A stretch of DNA of 64,000 nucleotides from Tenebrio molitor (taxonomy: Eukaryota > Arthropoda > Insecta > Coleoptera > Tenebrionidae). A program made the position numbers and the translations under genes. The stretch lies in assembly GCF_963966145.1 (NCBI RefSeq), contig NC_091048.1:6510001-6574000 (forward strand). Reading direction: 5' to 3'. Positions within the stretch are counted from its first letter, which is position 1, and each line of letters opens with the position of its first letter. Shown piece after piece: positions 47,865 through 62,906 of this stretch. The notes below the pieces were generated by a model. It saw nothing but the letters and a program-made list of their open reading frames with translations. It was not told where the DNA came from and did no database searches.

Positions 47865-48725
47865 GTATTTAAAAGAGACATGTTCCGTTGCAAATTGATA
47901 TAACGTTTAAAAAATTTCAAAAAGTTTAAACAAAATTAGATTTGTCCGAATTTATTAATGTCATACGTGAATATTAAAGCTTGTAACTGACGGGCACCTT
48001 TTACCTTTGATTATTACTATTGTTGCCAAACTACAAAGATAATCAGGTGCACACCTTTAACTTAGCAGCGTACTAGCAATTTTGACCAAATTTTCAATCA
48101 TTTGCATCTCGAAAACGAAAAAGATAAGATTTTTTTTTGTCTATGTCTTCTCCTCATCATCACCAATTACCAGGTTTTTTTTCCAAACTTATTTCAGAAT
48201 CACCCTGTATAATAAATTTAAGAAATATGAATATCTAAAAATTTCCGTTATTCGAAAATCAAAGTAAGATTATTGTTTCAAATAAAATTTTGGCTTACGT
48301 GACTTAATTGTGTATACAAAAACATCAAAGAAAAAATATGTGAAAAAAGTTCCCACAGTGGAGCAACTTAAAGTCTCGTCGATAAAGAAGAATCCTTAAT
48401 TAACAGGTATTTGAATATTTCACAAAATGGTAATAATTAATATTATTAGTAAGTAATTAACTAGTGGCCAAATTTCGTTCCTCTATTAATTTTAATTATT
48501 CATTTAAATAAAAAAAAGACGGAACTTGTGAATTGATGATACAATAATCGTCAAATAAAAAACTAATTAATAATTATCTTTAAAAGGACAAATAGAGTAA
48601 CACTTCCTCCTATTTAGAGTCTTCTAAAACAAGTCAGTATATAATGATAAATCATCCTTTAACCTTTACAGCCAACTAACAACTAGCATTTAAAAAACGA
48701 AGTTTTCTAATTTGCATATTAAATA

Positions 48726-49187
48726 CAGTTGGTTGCAAAAAAACGAGAACTGTCTGAATAAAATTGACACATTTTTACAATTTTCTCATAGTGTGAAACA
48801 TTCTTACGAGTATGATCAAAATTCACTGTTCGACACTGTAAGAATTTGAAAATTTTCTCCTGTGTGAACGGATTTTGATAAATGTGACAACTTATCAAAA
48901 CGAAACGTCAAGCTAATTTTAACGACTTTAAACGATTTGGAGCCTTTAAGGGGCTCGTCTAACAAAAAAACGTGTTCAACTCGTTCGTGTGTAAATTGAG
49001 CTCTTTACGGCACTCGTGGGCCACTCATGCTATAAAGAGTCTAATTTACACACGAACTCGTTAAATAATATACTATTAAAAAACTATTTGATAGGTATTG
49101 TCAAGAAGACAATTAATTGACAAATGGACAAAACCAAATTTACATTAGGAAAATTTTCATTTCCCGTTTTTTTATTGCAACCAACTT
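48726..49187. mobile_element. TA-flanked Tc1/mariner-type element with internal foldback, copy 2
   Basis: CAGTTGGTTGCAAAAAAACG at the left and TTGCAACCAACT at the right, with the same internal block as 32863-33385 (CTCCTGTGTGAACGGATTTT; CCTTTAAGGGGCTCGTC) and a shortened central palindrome. Confidence 0.75.
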
Positions 49188-52100
49188 TACATGTTTTTTT
49201 ACAAATAAAATCAATTTGGTAATTTTGGGGATTTTGTAAATTGTATTGTTTTAAAAGATTTACGATTCCGATTAGAGAGATGATCTTGATCAGGTAAGTG
49301 TACATTTGAAAGACAACACGTGTCTTTTATATGGCGAAACCGACGAAAGACTTACGAAATTTCTGTTGCCCCGGTCTAGATTATATCAGGGCCGGACGGT
49401 ATTCTAGTTTTATTAACAATTCGGTAATGGAAGGTTATTTTGGTGTCTTAACGAGATTGTAGCTAATCGAAATTTAAAACAATTCGCGGTAGAAGTCGAT
49501 ATTCGCGTTCGATGCGAAACGAGCTTGTTTGCAATTTGCATGAAAGGGTGTGTTGTCGAGGCTAATTTCGTGTAATTTAATAAAGGGAGCGACCAGACGT
49601 CTCCCATAAAATAAACAACAACGAACAAATAGGTCTAGAAAAAATAGACAATGGGGTGGAGGTCATAATATGTGTTGTTGTAAAGGTTTTTCACATTTGG
49701 AACAAAAAATAAAAATGAAGTGATGAGTCAAGAACCAATATTAGGTATTTCGAATCTATGCGTTTTTTAAGTTGGTGTTAGTAGAACTTAAAAAAGTTTT
49801 ACATTTTACATTGACACAACTTTTTTAAAAATAGACTAAGAGGTAACTATAAAGGGAGTTCTAAACTATTTTTAACACACTTCCTAGGAAATTTGCCACG
49901 TATTAATTAATGTGTCTCATATTTCTTGTATTTTTTTATCTTCAAATGCTACAACATCTTTCTTAATACTTGTGTAACTTATTTTTGGAAAAAACATCAA
50001 AACTTGTGATTTAACTTGTGATTTCTTGAAGCATAAAATTATCAAATAAAAATAAATGGTTTTCCGCAAATTATTCTTGAGCAAATTGAACGGATAATTA
50101 GGACTGACTGCAAGTGCAAAATGTTAAAATAAATATTGTGCTCATATCTGCACACATGACATTATGCTATTACATCAGTACCGGTTTATTCAACTCTTAA
50201 TATTGCCTTTTTCCCAGTTTCTTCTCTGAAACCGTCGAAAGACCAAATTAGTTATTTCCACAAACTTCAACAGTCTTGTGCCTTCTAAATCGTTGGGTAA
50301 CTATTTGCTCTAAAACCGTCCGAGAACAGAATTTTAATGGACTCCGTGGTATTTCAAAAAAATGAACAAGGGACACATCGGTGCAGTGATAATCCAAATT
50401 TAAAACCATTTCAGTCGTGGAATCTTAATCGGCTCAAAGCCTCATAAAAGGCTTAACATGTTTCATGTACGTTAAATTACCATAACGGTTTATAATAATC
50501 CTTAAACTTTCAAAATAATTTTAGATTGTATGTATCTTCCTAGTTTATTAATGTTACACTTAAGTTAAATTAGTTTAATTTATCAGCATAATTGACAGGA
50601 TGGCGTTCGGCCAGACCGGGAACCCGTTTCATCGTTTGGGGATCACGTTAAATCTGAATTAAGGACGAGAATAAAAACTGATTTATAACAAATCGTAATA
50701 ATTGAGTGTTTAAATTGTTTCTAGTAATGGACGAGCGATTTTTGCGTTACATCATCACAACTAAAATAATTATTGATCAAGACCACTGGTCTCCTATAAA
50801 TAACGTTTTATTGCATATGGATGAGATCGTGCAAGAAGTGGGAACAATAAATTCGAAATAACAATAGTGATTTGAATAAAAGACGAGGGATTTTGGAGAT
50901 ATTTTTGTCGAGTGTGGTGGTCAAGGAAAATACTTAAAATTACATGAATAAGGCAATGGAAATAAAAGGATTCGTGCTGATCACGATTTCCAAGTTCGAA
51001 AATATTTAGACTGGCAGACGTGAAGAAACTAAAGATGACAGAATTAAAAGCGCTAAGATTTACATATTAAAGCGCTAATATTTTCATACAAATATAATAA
51101 AAATAGAATACAGAGATTTGGTAAGAATACATGAATACCGAATCATTTTTTTTCATTTTGAAACCATCCAATTTTTAGAGATAGCCTCTGGAATATTTTA
51201 AAGAAAATTTCTCTTACAAGACAAGACTAGACTAGACAGAAATTTCTGTGGGACATTTTCCGGAACCTTATTTTCACTGGCTAACCTAGTTAAATTTAAA
51301 ATAAATCATTTTTGCATAGTTGATACCTTGTTAACATTAACTTTGAATTAGTGAATACTAAATTTTCGGATCAATGTAAACACAGATCGTTTATTTTTTT
51401 AAGTGGTTTAGTAGATTAACATATTATCTGTGTTAATGGCATACACTATATCAAATCGTGAGGAGAATTTAGTAATCTATTTGCAGAACAAGAACTTTCC
51501 TTTTATTGATGGAATTCAGTAGTGCCTGTTAAATTATTTTGTTAAATTCTCGAATAGGTACTGATAAATTTAGGATATCACATTCATGTTTTTTTTTATT
51601 ATATTTGTTATTGTATATTTTCCTCAATGTTTATTTTGACATGATGTGCTTATTTATCGCATGTATTTTAGCATCAGTACTACATATTACTATTGCTAAC
51701 ATGATGTGGAGTTTAGGCATACTACCTAGGTACTTCCTTAAATTATTAAAAAAAAAATTCTCTTTATGGAATTTGTAAGGAAATAATGAAAATAAAATGC
51801 ATGTTAATTGCTCCAAGCAACACATCAGTTCTTCTTAATGAATGCTTTTTGATATATTAGGTAGGTATGTTAAAAAAATTAAAAGTTAAAAATTTTATAA
51901 CTTCTATTGGTAGGTACATAATTAAATATCCAGAGGAAATACAATTTCTATAAAACTATCATGTTCTCTTATGCGGTAATTAAGAATGGGCAGGAAAAAA
52001 TTAGGAGAAGACACATCATCTTGAAAAAAAATGGACTAAAGTATAAACCTAACCTCATTCAAGCAAAACAATAGGTCAGCATTTAGTTGTATGGGTCGAA

Positions 52101-55100
52101 TACGTACTTGTTGATTGTTTCGTTCACGAAAATGCAAGGAAATTGTTGTAATATCCCTCAGTCAACACCAAAATCAAATTTCTTATAATCCTTTTTAAAT
52201 TACAACCATAAAAAATATTCAAGTATCAAGTACTACCAACCTTAAAAAATCGACTCTGGACATCTTACGACTCCCATTGAAGTAAATTATTCACGAATTC
52301 CTTCACGTTTTACTACTTTACCTGCACTCTGCAGTAATATTCTGGCAGATACGACCTAAATTAACCTTACGGTCTGATTTAACCTGACAAAATCGTACAT
52401 GACCTGACTTTACCTATGATTTTCAGTTTAAACAAATCTCAGGTTATTTATTTCAATGGAAATCACAGCGTCGAGATAAGAACAAAATAATCTAAATGGA
52501 TTATTAAAACCCAACCGTAATTTTGTTCATTTGGTGCAAGGTTATTATTGTAATGTGAGTGCGTTTTAATTAGGTAAGTGGACATTTCACATAATGTATT
52601 CTAAACATTAAGTGAGAAATTTGTCTGTTATTGGGTAAGTGAGGTTATGTTTGTTTCACATAATTTTATTTTTTTACGTGAAAGTAAAATCTCTGGGCAA
52701 GTTTCTTTTACGTATTATTGTTTACCACATAAAATAACGTATTGTTGCAAATTTTTATAACAATTAGAGCTCCGACGAGGAGCTAGTGTTTACTTAATTT
52801 TCAATGTTTAAAATGCACGCAGAATTCGCTACTAAATTGCTAGTTTCAACTCAAAACTAGCTAGGACATATCTATAGTTGTTCTAGGGAATCTATTTAAA
52901 AAATTATTTCTGGGGCACATTTAAAATACGAGTAAATTCTGCATCCATATTCTACAAGGTTTGTACAATAAATCATTCGAGTAATTTCCTTTGAGACAAT
53001 AAATATGAGAAGTGTCCGAATATGTATAAACTTCTCCCAACTAAAATAATTAAAAAAAGACAATTTTGCAGAAAGCAATAACAGTACAAGCATCTCTACG
53101 AAAACAATGAGCAAGTCTTAAAACTATACTCCTGGAAGTTCTACAATTTTCAATTTTATATGTATAAAGGAAATTTTCCCATTGATTTGTATTTATTGAT
53201 AAAATATTCTGAAAACCACCAAATCAGCAGGTTTCAAGTTCAAATTGTCAATAACTAAGCCCACATATTTATGTACATATATTTAAAAATAAAACTTTCA
53301 ATTTTTTTATTAATTGCACATAGTTTAAATAACTTGCGTGGGCACACACTGACACTTTTGACTGATTAGAACTCACAACTATCTGCCCATTTTAGATCTC
53401 AAGACAGTCAAGGCTGCATTGCACGCATTTTTTGCATTCATACCTCTAATCATTATGTAAACAGTCCATCATGGAAAATACCTTAAATGAAGATAAACCA
53501 GCGGTAACCTTGACATTTCGCCATAAAATTTGTGCATCTTTAATTAACGTTGCAAATTGCTGCAAGCACAGACAAGCGACGATTACCTTGTCCCGACCAA
53601 ATAAGCTAAGAATACAACAGAACGATGATAAGTCACCTACTTACGGCCTTGTTAACCCAATAAAAATCCTCGCACCAGATACCGCGGCTCTTAACGAATG
53701 TAAATAGTCCTGGCAAATAATTATTATTGAGAATAATAGTAGGCGTGGGTACGGTTATGCATGTCTTATATCATAGCGGATGTGGTGGTACTGTCTGTAC
53801 AACGATCTACCCTGAAGCATTCTCTTTATGCATGCACCGTACGCTACTGCGAGTACAGTGCCGTATTAAGAAATCTATCGCAGGAAAAGTGCCCGCGAAA
53901 ACAGGTTGTTGTCAAGTCCCGCAGGCTGCATTAACATTTAACGGTACTGCCCTCGCCCGTTCTTTCCACAGCTGATGGTGATAGATCAAGTGAGCGATAG
54001 AGCGATAGGTACTTATCTAGGAAGGAATCGGTTATTAACAGCAAATTAAGTGCAAGAGTTAGACAGCACAATGACGAAATGGTGAAGGACGGTGATAAAA
54101 AAAGCGAAGAAAGATAATGGAATACCATGAAGCAGTGCTCAGGCAAAAAAATATGCTTGAAAAGAAAATTAGTGAAGGTTACTTGTTGTGCAGTCTTCCT
54201 AAACTACAATCTTTAATTTATTATTAATAGTACATCGAATAATCTAAAGATTTAATTAGGTACGATCTAATCCTTGAAAAGGAACTTAGATTTTTGTAGA
54301 TTATAGTTCAATTCAGTTATTGGTAAAAATAGCACAGTCTTAAAACCATTAAAAAGAAACTAATATTAGAGATAGCAACGATATTTTTATCACTTGTACG
54401 ACAGATTTTTTCAAACTTCATGAAAAAATTTGGTATTGTTACAAAGAATCTAAGTGTCAACAGAAGAACTTGTGGATGTTTCTTGCTATGATTTATATAT
54501 TTTTTCTTGGATACGTTAGTACAGATAAGTGAACATGATTTTAAAATGGCAATTTAGAAGGACTCCGTTTTTATTAATATGTGCGTCTTATGCGGTTTAT
54601 AACTTGGACCAAAGTAGAATTCTAGATAAAAATACTACGAGCTGATACAGATGATTCATATCTGACATAAAAACGTTAAGCATAAAATATTTTCAGCATT
54701 TTTTAAACGTGCACCTGTCATTATAGATAGAGTGTCGTTGTTATCGTAGATTTATTTTAGATCAAATTCTAGATAAAACTTGTAAAGAAGAATATTGTCA
54801 ATGAAAGTGATACAATCTAAAAGAAAATTGTAAAAACAAGGGGAGTTCTAAAAATGTCTCCAAATTGAAAACTTGACTGTCGGTACAAATGTATAACAGT
54901 GCTAGATATAACTTTTTCATAAATAAACAATACGTATAAACAATACGGGGGCGTATTTGACTCTGACCAGTGATGTAAAATGAACCAAATAAAATAGTTT
55001 TTAATTTATTTAAAGCTACACATTCAAACAGAATATTTCATCCGCAATTTCTATTTTCATCAAAAGCAAAATTTTCGATTTTCTACTTTGTAACCTTAAA

Positions 55101-55480
55101 ATATTTGTAGATTTTGTGAAGAATCATCAAGATTTATTAAAATTTAACATAAAATAACATTTTTAATTTACAATGCGAAAATTTCCGATAATAATGCGGA
55201 ATCTGGAAAAGTGCCCCGAATGCTTTCAGCGTTTCCACGTTGAATGGCAAGGGAAATCCTCTCAAAAAGGAATTTCTTAGATTTTGAATCTCCTGATTCC
55301 GCGACGTTATTGTAGACTTTGCAGAAAATTGTATCAGAGCCTAGAGTGAATTTGAAATATTTTTTAAACATTTCTAAAGCAAACACTATGAACAAGTTGG
55401 GTACTTTATCACTCTCTAAACTAAAATGACAATACTTATTTACATTAGAGTACGGTAGGGGTATTTTACAGCGCGAAAAT
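49188..55480. other. Intergenic, no gene recognised
   Basis: AT-rich with slightly richer patches near 49.3-49.7 and 53.4-54.0 kb. Open frames at 53471-53707 and 53727-53975 (plus) and 53931-54146 (minus) show no domain, signal peptide or splice partner. No inverted-repeat element with clear ends was found by eye. Confidence 0.35.
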
Positions 55481-58134
55481 TAAGTTTCAGGCATGAGGCG
55501 AAGCCGAGTACCATGTGAACACTTTAATTTTACAGTGACTGTACAAAACCTGCACCCACAAATCGTCGTTATTACAGTGTTACAGATGAACAACGTAAGA
55601 GCTGAGAATATGTTCGCAATCACCTGATGTATTTTCACTTTTTGAAAGTCCAACCTTGACAAAATTTAATTTATAGAAACTGTTTGTGGATACAGTTTTC
55701 TATCTAGAAAAAATAATCTCGAAGAGAGATAATAGTTCCATTTAGTATGAGTACTTGACAATTTTTTAACAAAAATTAATTTATCCTTTGAAAGTAATTT
55801 TCTTTCATCCCATTGTTTAGCATGTATCGGCCTAGTAAAAAATAACAATCAAATGTTCCTGATGTGGATCATTATCAAACACAATTTAAATGAAAAGTAC
55901 TTCTTTGGTCTTCTCTGAAGCAATAAAATACTCAATGTTTACAATTTTTTCTGAACAACTATTTCTTCCCTTCTTTGCACCTGAACTATCCCTGAAGCCC
56001 TCAAATTCCTTCAAGATCACTTATCCCTCGACCGTTTTCCTCAACCCAAATCCACATAATATACGACATTTACGGTTATTTAAATCAGTGTTTGTTTACT
56101 TCCTATCTTTATTACACGTTTAGATACACAATCCCACATCACCACAACAAAAAGGAAATCTAACAGTATAAATCAGTCAGTTTGGAATTAAAGTGGGTGA
56201 TCGACCCATCGACTAACCTTGATATTGCCACGAAATAAGGTGAGTAGGTTTTAAAAATGAAGGGCAAAGTAAATTTTTGTTCGTATTTACTTTCATATTT
56301 AAGCTCTACATTAACACATTTCACTTCGGCGTAAAAACTGGATGGCCAGACGATTCTCCACCTCTTGTCCGTGTGGAACTAACAGAGGTATCATTTCAGG
56401 CAATTATGTAGATCCGAGAGTTTTTGCAATGTTTGCGTTTAAAATTCGTGCCGCTTTCCATTTCATTATCACCGTCGATGCATTCCCGATAAATTAATAA
56501 AAATTGTATAACGAAATTCGATTGTGCAGAAATAGAAAGGAACGCTTTCGTCGCATCGGCTTGATATGTAGATAATTGCACGAGAAATCGATTCGAAGCG
56601 CATTTTACTTATGCATCGTTGAGTCGCGGCAAAAATGCAAACATCCCCGGAGATCATTACATCATCGTAACCCTCCCGCTTGGGGTGCATAAGTGACTCA
56701 CGTTTGGAACAATAGGTAGCCGTGGTGGTTCCCCTTTGTAGCCACTACACGCACTGCCTAAAACCTTTCACGGTTTATGGTTTCATCCGTAATGGAATAC
56801 AGCTGTAGGTCAAAATTTTACTTGATGGACTCACCGATTAACGAAATTTCTGTGTCACTCCGATTTGGGTTAAATAAATGTGTTTCATCCAGTCCCTTGA
56901 TAAGCGACTTGTAATAAAATATTTACTCTGTTCGCAGTCGTTAAATTTTTATGTCACACCAACATCAGACTAGACCTACGGCATACGTAAAGTTCATGGG
57001 AAAGATGTTTATCGTTGATGCTGGGAAGACAACAGGAAAAAGAATTTAGTCTAGACCGCCAAACATGTGCTACAACAATGAAAAACTGTAGGTTTTTATT
57101 GTTCAAGCAAGTGGCAGGTTTTAGCTAACTGTACACGTAACAATGGATGGGACTGCTAATTTACGAATTAAAAAAAAAAAAAATAGAGTTAGAGTGACTT
57201 AAAGTTATGGGGAAATTTGGTAGCGTGTTTTAAGTTTAAATGAGGCAATTAAAATATTTGGGAAAATAATTAAGACGAAAAGACTAAATCTGTACAATTG
57301 GAAACAGTCAAAAATTGAAACAGTAAAATCATGTTTGCATAAAACATACATTTCTGGACAATGTGATAAAAAACGAACAAGTGTGAGTCAGTAACAATAA
57401 CATTGTATGCATTTTATTTCGTTAAATTCTGCGATAAGAGTCAGCACTTTTATCAAAGTATTAAAATCATTGGTATTTTGTTTTTGGAAATCAACACTTC
57501 TTACAAATTGTACCGGTTGTGGCAAGTTTTGCTTCCATCCCTAAAATCTCGACTTCTAATTAAATAAAACTAGTTACACATACTTTTAGAACGATAAAGC
57601 ACATAATTTTTTTTCGTTAATGAATATGGTGGGAGCAATGTTCGTGATTTTTCTAGTGGAAAATGTTAATTTATTCATTAAATTATAATTAAATCTAGTG
57701 GGGAATGTATTTGATTCAACAATCACAATGACAAAAATTGAATTAAGTTGTTAAATAACTGCGTTTTTGTATCGTAAATCAATCAAAGTAATTTTGACAA
57801 AATCGAATGATTCATCAACAAAAAATCATTTACCTTCTTGAAGTCTCTTATCTACAGCTTGTTATAAATGTGAACCGAGACGGCCCCATTCTAGGATACC
57901 GCTCCCGATAAATCTCATTGTTGCTTAATTTACGACGGCTCAACAGGCAAATCCTAAATAAAAGCAATTTTTGATTTTGTAATGTCCAAGTGTATTTTGT
58001 TAAAAATTGTATTCATATTTTTTCTAATTCCGTAAATAAATATTGAAAGTGTGCTCTAAAATTATTTTTCTTGAATTTATAGAATAACGAAAAATTACAA
58101 AAAAGTCTTTTCTTTGGTTAATTAAAAGTCGTTG
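55481..58134. other. Intergenic; one possible upstream exon
   Basis: Contains ATGAGGCGAAGCCGAGTA at 55491, similar to the foldback apex motifs but without clear arms. A minus-strand ATG at 56690 (MHPKREGYDDVM...) runs 27 codons to a moderate donor ATAA|GTAAAA in phase 1. That would fit the MTUS-like gene, but the evidence is thin. An A-run of about 14 lies at 57171. Confidence 0.3.
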
Positions 58135-58725
58135 CACCCTGTATATTTTTTGAATTTGGTACACGACCTCAGATTTCTTAAAATGTAGACGTGGAGCAAG
58201 TGAAGTGAAATTAAGTAAAATTTTATGCGACTTTGGAATTATACAGGGTGTAGTAGAAAAAAAGTGCATTTATTTTAGCTGGTAATAGGACTCATCTGCT
58301 ACAACTTTTCTAAATATTTTTTTTTCGAAAGCAAATTCGGAAAGTTTAAAAATTAATCTAAATTTACTAAAGATTTGCTTAACCCCCTATAGAACGATTT
58401 TAATCAAACTATATTTAATAAAGAAACAAAACAAGAAGGTAACAAAAAACAAACGAAACCTTTTTATTCGTGAAGCGCAATTTCGGGAAAAAACATTACT
58501 GCAAAACATACTGATTTTTAAAAAACAATGAATATAAAAGTGCAATACGAAGGGAATAAAAACATGAACGGGACGTCAAAATAAAGGGAGACAAATGGAA
58601 ATTCAATTTTGCAAATTTCAAGAAACTTTATTTAGAAACATTGTTGTAATTGATGAGTATTATTACTTAGTTCTTAAAAGAGGAAAATCAAAAGTACAGA
58701 AAAAAATCTGAAAAATTTACTCAAG

Positions 58726-58871
58726 TGGCTCTTTTGTGGAACCGATCTAAACCCTATGGAAAATATTTGGAAAGACGTTAAAACACTTGTTAAAATGTCT
58801 TCGAGGACCAAAGATACTGGTAATCTATCTTTATTTAACAGAACTCGTGCCAAGAAGATGTCTCATACCTA
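58726..58871 (+). pseudogene. Tc1/mariner transposase C-terminal relic
   Basis: The + strand reads GTDLNPMENIWKDVKTLVKM and on to a TAG at 58869-58871. DLNPxENxW is the hallmark just before the last catalytic acidic residue region of Tc1/mariner transposases. The upstream catalytic part is not recognisable. CACCCTGTATA and TATACAGGGTG motifs at 58136 and 58239 may be remnants of related element ends. Confidence 0.6.
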
Positions 58872-59369
58872 GTATTGGTGAGCAAGGGATTTATTTTTAA
58901 ACAGTTCCCTTTGAAAAACAATTATAATTTTTTTTATATTATTAAATAATCACATGAAAATAATTATTCCATTGGATACATCGAAACGAAAAAAATCTTG
59001 AGGATTTACATTTTGTCAAAATAGGAATCTAAAATGTTCAATCAAAAATCGAGACACTAGTGAATTTCACGAATATCAAAAATATCAAAATTCAAAATTT
59101 TCTTGAACTAGGTAATGGCAGCGTCCAATACAAAATGGAAAAACAATTTGACCTCTTTTTTACGTCTTAGCGCCGTTTGCTACATTATTCAATGATTTTT
59201 AGGTTAAACTATCTTTAGTATTATCTAATAAAATATTTCTTTTAAAGTTTTTAAATATTATTTTAAACGACAAAGCAATTAAAAAAAATTCCTGGATAAA
59301 TTACATGTTTTTAATAGATATTGGTCACTGAGTAAACTTAATAATTATATTAAAGTAAACACCGTTCAT

Positions 59370-59668
59370 GTTGTTTTGGCATAATGGGAGGCTCCGATTT
59401 ATTTTTTAACGTTAGACACACTGTTTGATTTCCGTCACGAAAGTGCCTGACATGCGGACCTATCAAAATCAACGTAACATGTTGCTGAATTTCCTGCTAA
59501 GTGTGATGAGTATTCTTTATTACAAATTAGTAAAACTGGCAACAATGTGCTAGACATTGACGCTATTTATAACCTCAAACTTAGAAAAACATAACCTAAT
59601 TCAACAGACAGCTTTACTACCAAATTGAATAAAAAATTTCCATGGCCTCCCATTATGGCAAAACAACA
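59370..59668. mobile_element. MITE (GTTGTTTTGGCATAATGGGAGGC ends), 299 bp
   Basis: Left GTTTTGGCATAATGGGAGGC and right GCCTCCCATTATGGCAAAAC are inverted with one mismatch. Non-coding. Confidence 0.75.
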
Positions 59669-60199
59669 AAACAATAATTATTTAGACAATAAAACAAAAC
59701 AATAACTAATCAAAATATGGTCAAGAAGTCTAAAATTGTTAATTTAATTTTTGCCACATATCTTGCATATTTTTTCATTTCTTTTTCACATTATTCTAAT
59801 ATTTTTGTATTTGTTCTTTTATCATTTTTATAGTTAAAAAAAATGTAATTTCCATTTTTCGTAAAGTTAATGAATTGATAAATTAATTTGTTGGAGGACT
59901 AATTCAATGTTTTTGGACAATAAAATGTATTTTGACAGGAAGGAAAAATAATTTTTATTTTCATGCATAAACAGCAACGCAATTTCTGTAATTAAAAGTA
60001 AAAAGTCGTTTTAATGGTAGCGCCATAATTGAATAATCACACAAGTTTGAGCGAAAACGGGTAGTTAGTTAATTAGCGGTGGATTTCCCTTTTTTTTATC
60101 CTGACGCTAGTAAATAATAATGTTTAAAAATAAGCATCGATAAACTTCAGTAATAAGCGTAATCACAGTCATAATTTGACATTGAAAATTATGAAAACA

Positions 60200-60960
60200 T
60201 CAAGGTTTTAATCAGAATTAACCTTTTTTGACGTAACCGCTGTGTAATCTATTACGGTGAAATACGCGTGGTGGACCCGATAAGAGCCCACATTTTTTCG
60301 GAATTTTTCCGGTCCGTTAGGAAACTTAATTGAAAAAGTGCGACAGGGCGACCAAAAACAAATCACGAACCGATAAGAGCCTCTTCCGCGAATTCCCATT
60401 TCCATCAAGATAAAATGAAATCGTCACCTAAAGGCAATTAACTGAAAATCTGATGCATCCTTATAAAAATAAACTCGCTAAAATTATCACAGCACACATC
60501 AGCAGCAGCAATTGACACGCACTGACATCGCGACTATCGTCCTTACGGCGAGCTCTCTTAAGGCACTGCACTGCGGTTCACAAGGATAACTCCTGGAAAG
60601 ACCGCTCGATCATACTCCTGAGCCGGGTGACCGGTAACTGTGCGTCGATCCGCTGGAACAACATAACCTCAAACTGGAAGCGAAGAGGTCGGACGGTGTC
60701 GCAACCGCTCGGCCACGTTTAGGAGGATGGATATGGGGCGTAGAGGCCGATCGACATTTGAATAAATAAATAAACAAACAACAGGACCGATCCGGAAATG
60801 TGGGTTAGGGTTTTGTGCTAGAGTGGGTGTCCGTCAAGGTGGAGGATCCGGTCGACCCAGGCGCTACAGCAGGAGTCGCTCCTGATGCTCCTGATGCACA
60901 CGTCGACTTGCGCTCTGTTCCGACCTGATTATTGGTCGCCGATGAAAATAGAGTTTACTA
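60200..60960. promoter_or_regulatory. GC-richer island, candidate promoter or untranslated first exon
   Basis: The stretch 60510-60940 has many CpG dinucleotides compared with its AT-rich surroundings, shows no transposon ends and no long frame. On the minus strand CGCC|GTAAGG at 60546 is a usable splice donor, so it could be a distal 5' UTR exon of the MTUS-like gene 17 kb downstream. It could equally be a promoter for a gene to the right. Inferred from composition only. Confidence 0.3.
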
Positions 60961-61335
60961 ATATTTACGTTCGTTGTGTTTAATTACTCTATTTAAAGCT
61001 AAAAAGAACAGCGGGGTTTCAGTTGGCGGTGACGACGATTGTTGTTTTCGTTTGAGAAAGTTTTAACACTTTGATAACTCATTGTTGAAATATAACTAAA
61101 TTCATGACCCCACGTACTGAGTATTAACCCTGATACTTCATTTATCCAAAGTAGATTGTCACTATTTTATTTTTAAATACGGTGCATCAGAAAAAATTGT
61201 CAGAGGAGACTATGAACAAAAATAATTTGACACAACTTGGTAAACGTCGCCGCAAGAAGGATAAACAATTGGTATTAATTTAAGAAAAGACGTGAACTTT
61301 GGTCCTTATACTTTGACAACTTTCTTTTGATCTAT

Positions 61336-61658
61336 CGGGCCTTCAAATACATATATATTTAGAGTAGTCGTAGGAGACATTCTAATTCTTTTAACAGTGT
61401 AAAGTAATTTTTGTGGGTAACCAATTATTCTCCGGAGTTGCATAGTATGCATAGTAAGCTTTCTCCCAATTTCATATTGTCATATTCCGTGGAGGGAGAA
61501 TAGGGAGAATGCACTACAAAAATTAAATATATTTTCTAACCTAATTTTATTTCGTTAAAATGTCAAGCGTTTCTTGTGTCATTTTCTACGCTGGAAAAAT
61601 GTTGCAAACAATTGAATTTCCATAGGTTGCTCTAAATATAAATTTATTTGAAGGCCCG
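61336..61658. mobile_element. MITE (CGGGCCTTCAAATA ends), 323 bp
   Basis: CGGGCCTTCAAATACATATA at the left and TTTATTTGAAGGCCCG at the right are inverted, continuing into ATATTTAGAG / CTCTAAATAT. Non-coding. Confidence 0.75.
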
Positions 61659-62906
61659 TTATTTCTATTTAAATAAGTGGTACTTTGTAGGGATTACAGC
61701 AGTAAAACTTTTTCCAAATATCTAAGCATCTCGTAAAGTAGCATATTATTAACACGTTAGATCAGATTTTAAACAGTTGAGAATTTCGAGATCCTAATCA
61801 CTTGATGGAGTGCGACATTTTATGTCAAATCGACAAAATTCATTATTTTTGGAGTACCTATTCATAAAGAGCGTCCAAAAAATGTGTAGTCAAGTAGCCT
61901 AGTCCATACTTTTGTTTCCGTTGGCGTATGGCGTAGCTGCCAATCCATAGATGTCAATCGTCATCTATTCTACAAACAAGCAGTGGTGTGCATCATTTCT
62001 TTTTCAAAAACGGTTCATTTTAGAACGAAACAACGAGAATTGGGGTTCTCTTTGTGTTACATGACGGTTTTAATTTTTATTATTTAATTTAGGATAAAAT
62101 GATGCTCAAAGTGACATTATGTATGTGAAGGAATTGTCATAGCATGCTACTAAAAAGATGATTTGCATTTGTAAAAGAGAGAGAAAACTGCGGTCTGCTT
62201 GACACACATTTTTTTGAACGCTCGTTAGCTTGCAGTATGATGGCGAAATCACATTTTTAAATTCACACTTAATCTTTATGAAGTATCAGAATAATGAACC
62301 TAAAGCTTACTCACTTCCTTGTGTTATTAATAAGAAAATTAAAATTCTGCATGATATCATAAAGATATCATTTTGAATTTGAACTGAATGTTTATCTACT
62401 AAAAAAAACTGACTGGCAATTTTGTAAAATGGTGCTAGTTTATTATTTCTTCTTTTTAATTAATAAATAATATTCGTCTGTACAGAATGAGTTTCACGTA
62501 TGGTTATTATTTTATTTTTTACCCTAACAAATATGTGACAAAATGGAGTTTGAGAGTCAACCAGTACATAATGATATTTGATTTGAGTAATTGAGTTTCC
62601 TTCCTAATATGTTTGCAAACAATGTACTAGTGCTGCACGAACATAATAAAATCCATAACGATATGTCCTAATTTGGTCGGGGCTATACCACAGGCAGACA
62701 TAAACATTAACAGATTTATCAAATATCAATGTTATTCTAATTAATTAAAATGTGGGTAGTAATCACTGTTGTACATAAAATTTTGCTGATTCAATTGGGA
62801 CACGGGTGACAATATGGTCACGTAATAATACAAGAAGCGATCATACCGTTACCAATGTACGCAACAAGACTGTTTTTACATGCGTTATGAGCAAATCCTT
62901 TTATGT
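61659..62906. other. Intergenic, AT-rich
   Basis: I see no gene, RNA or clear repeat boundary. Confidence 0.4.
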
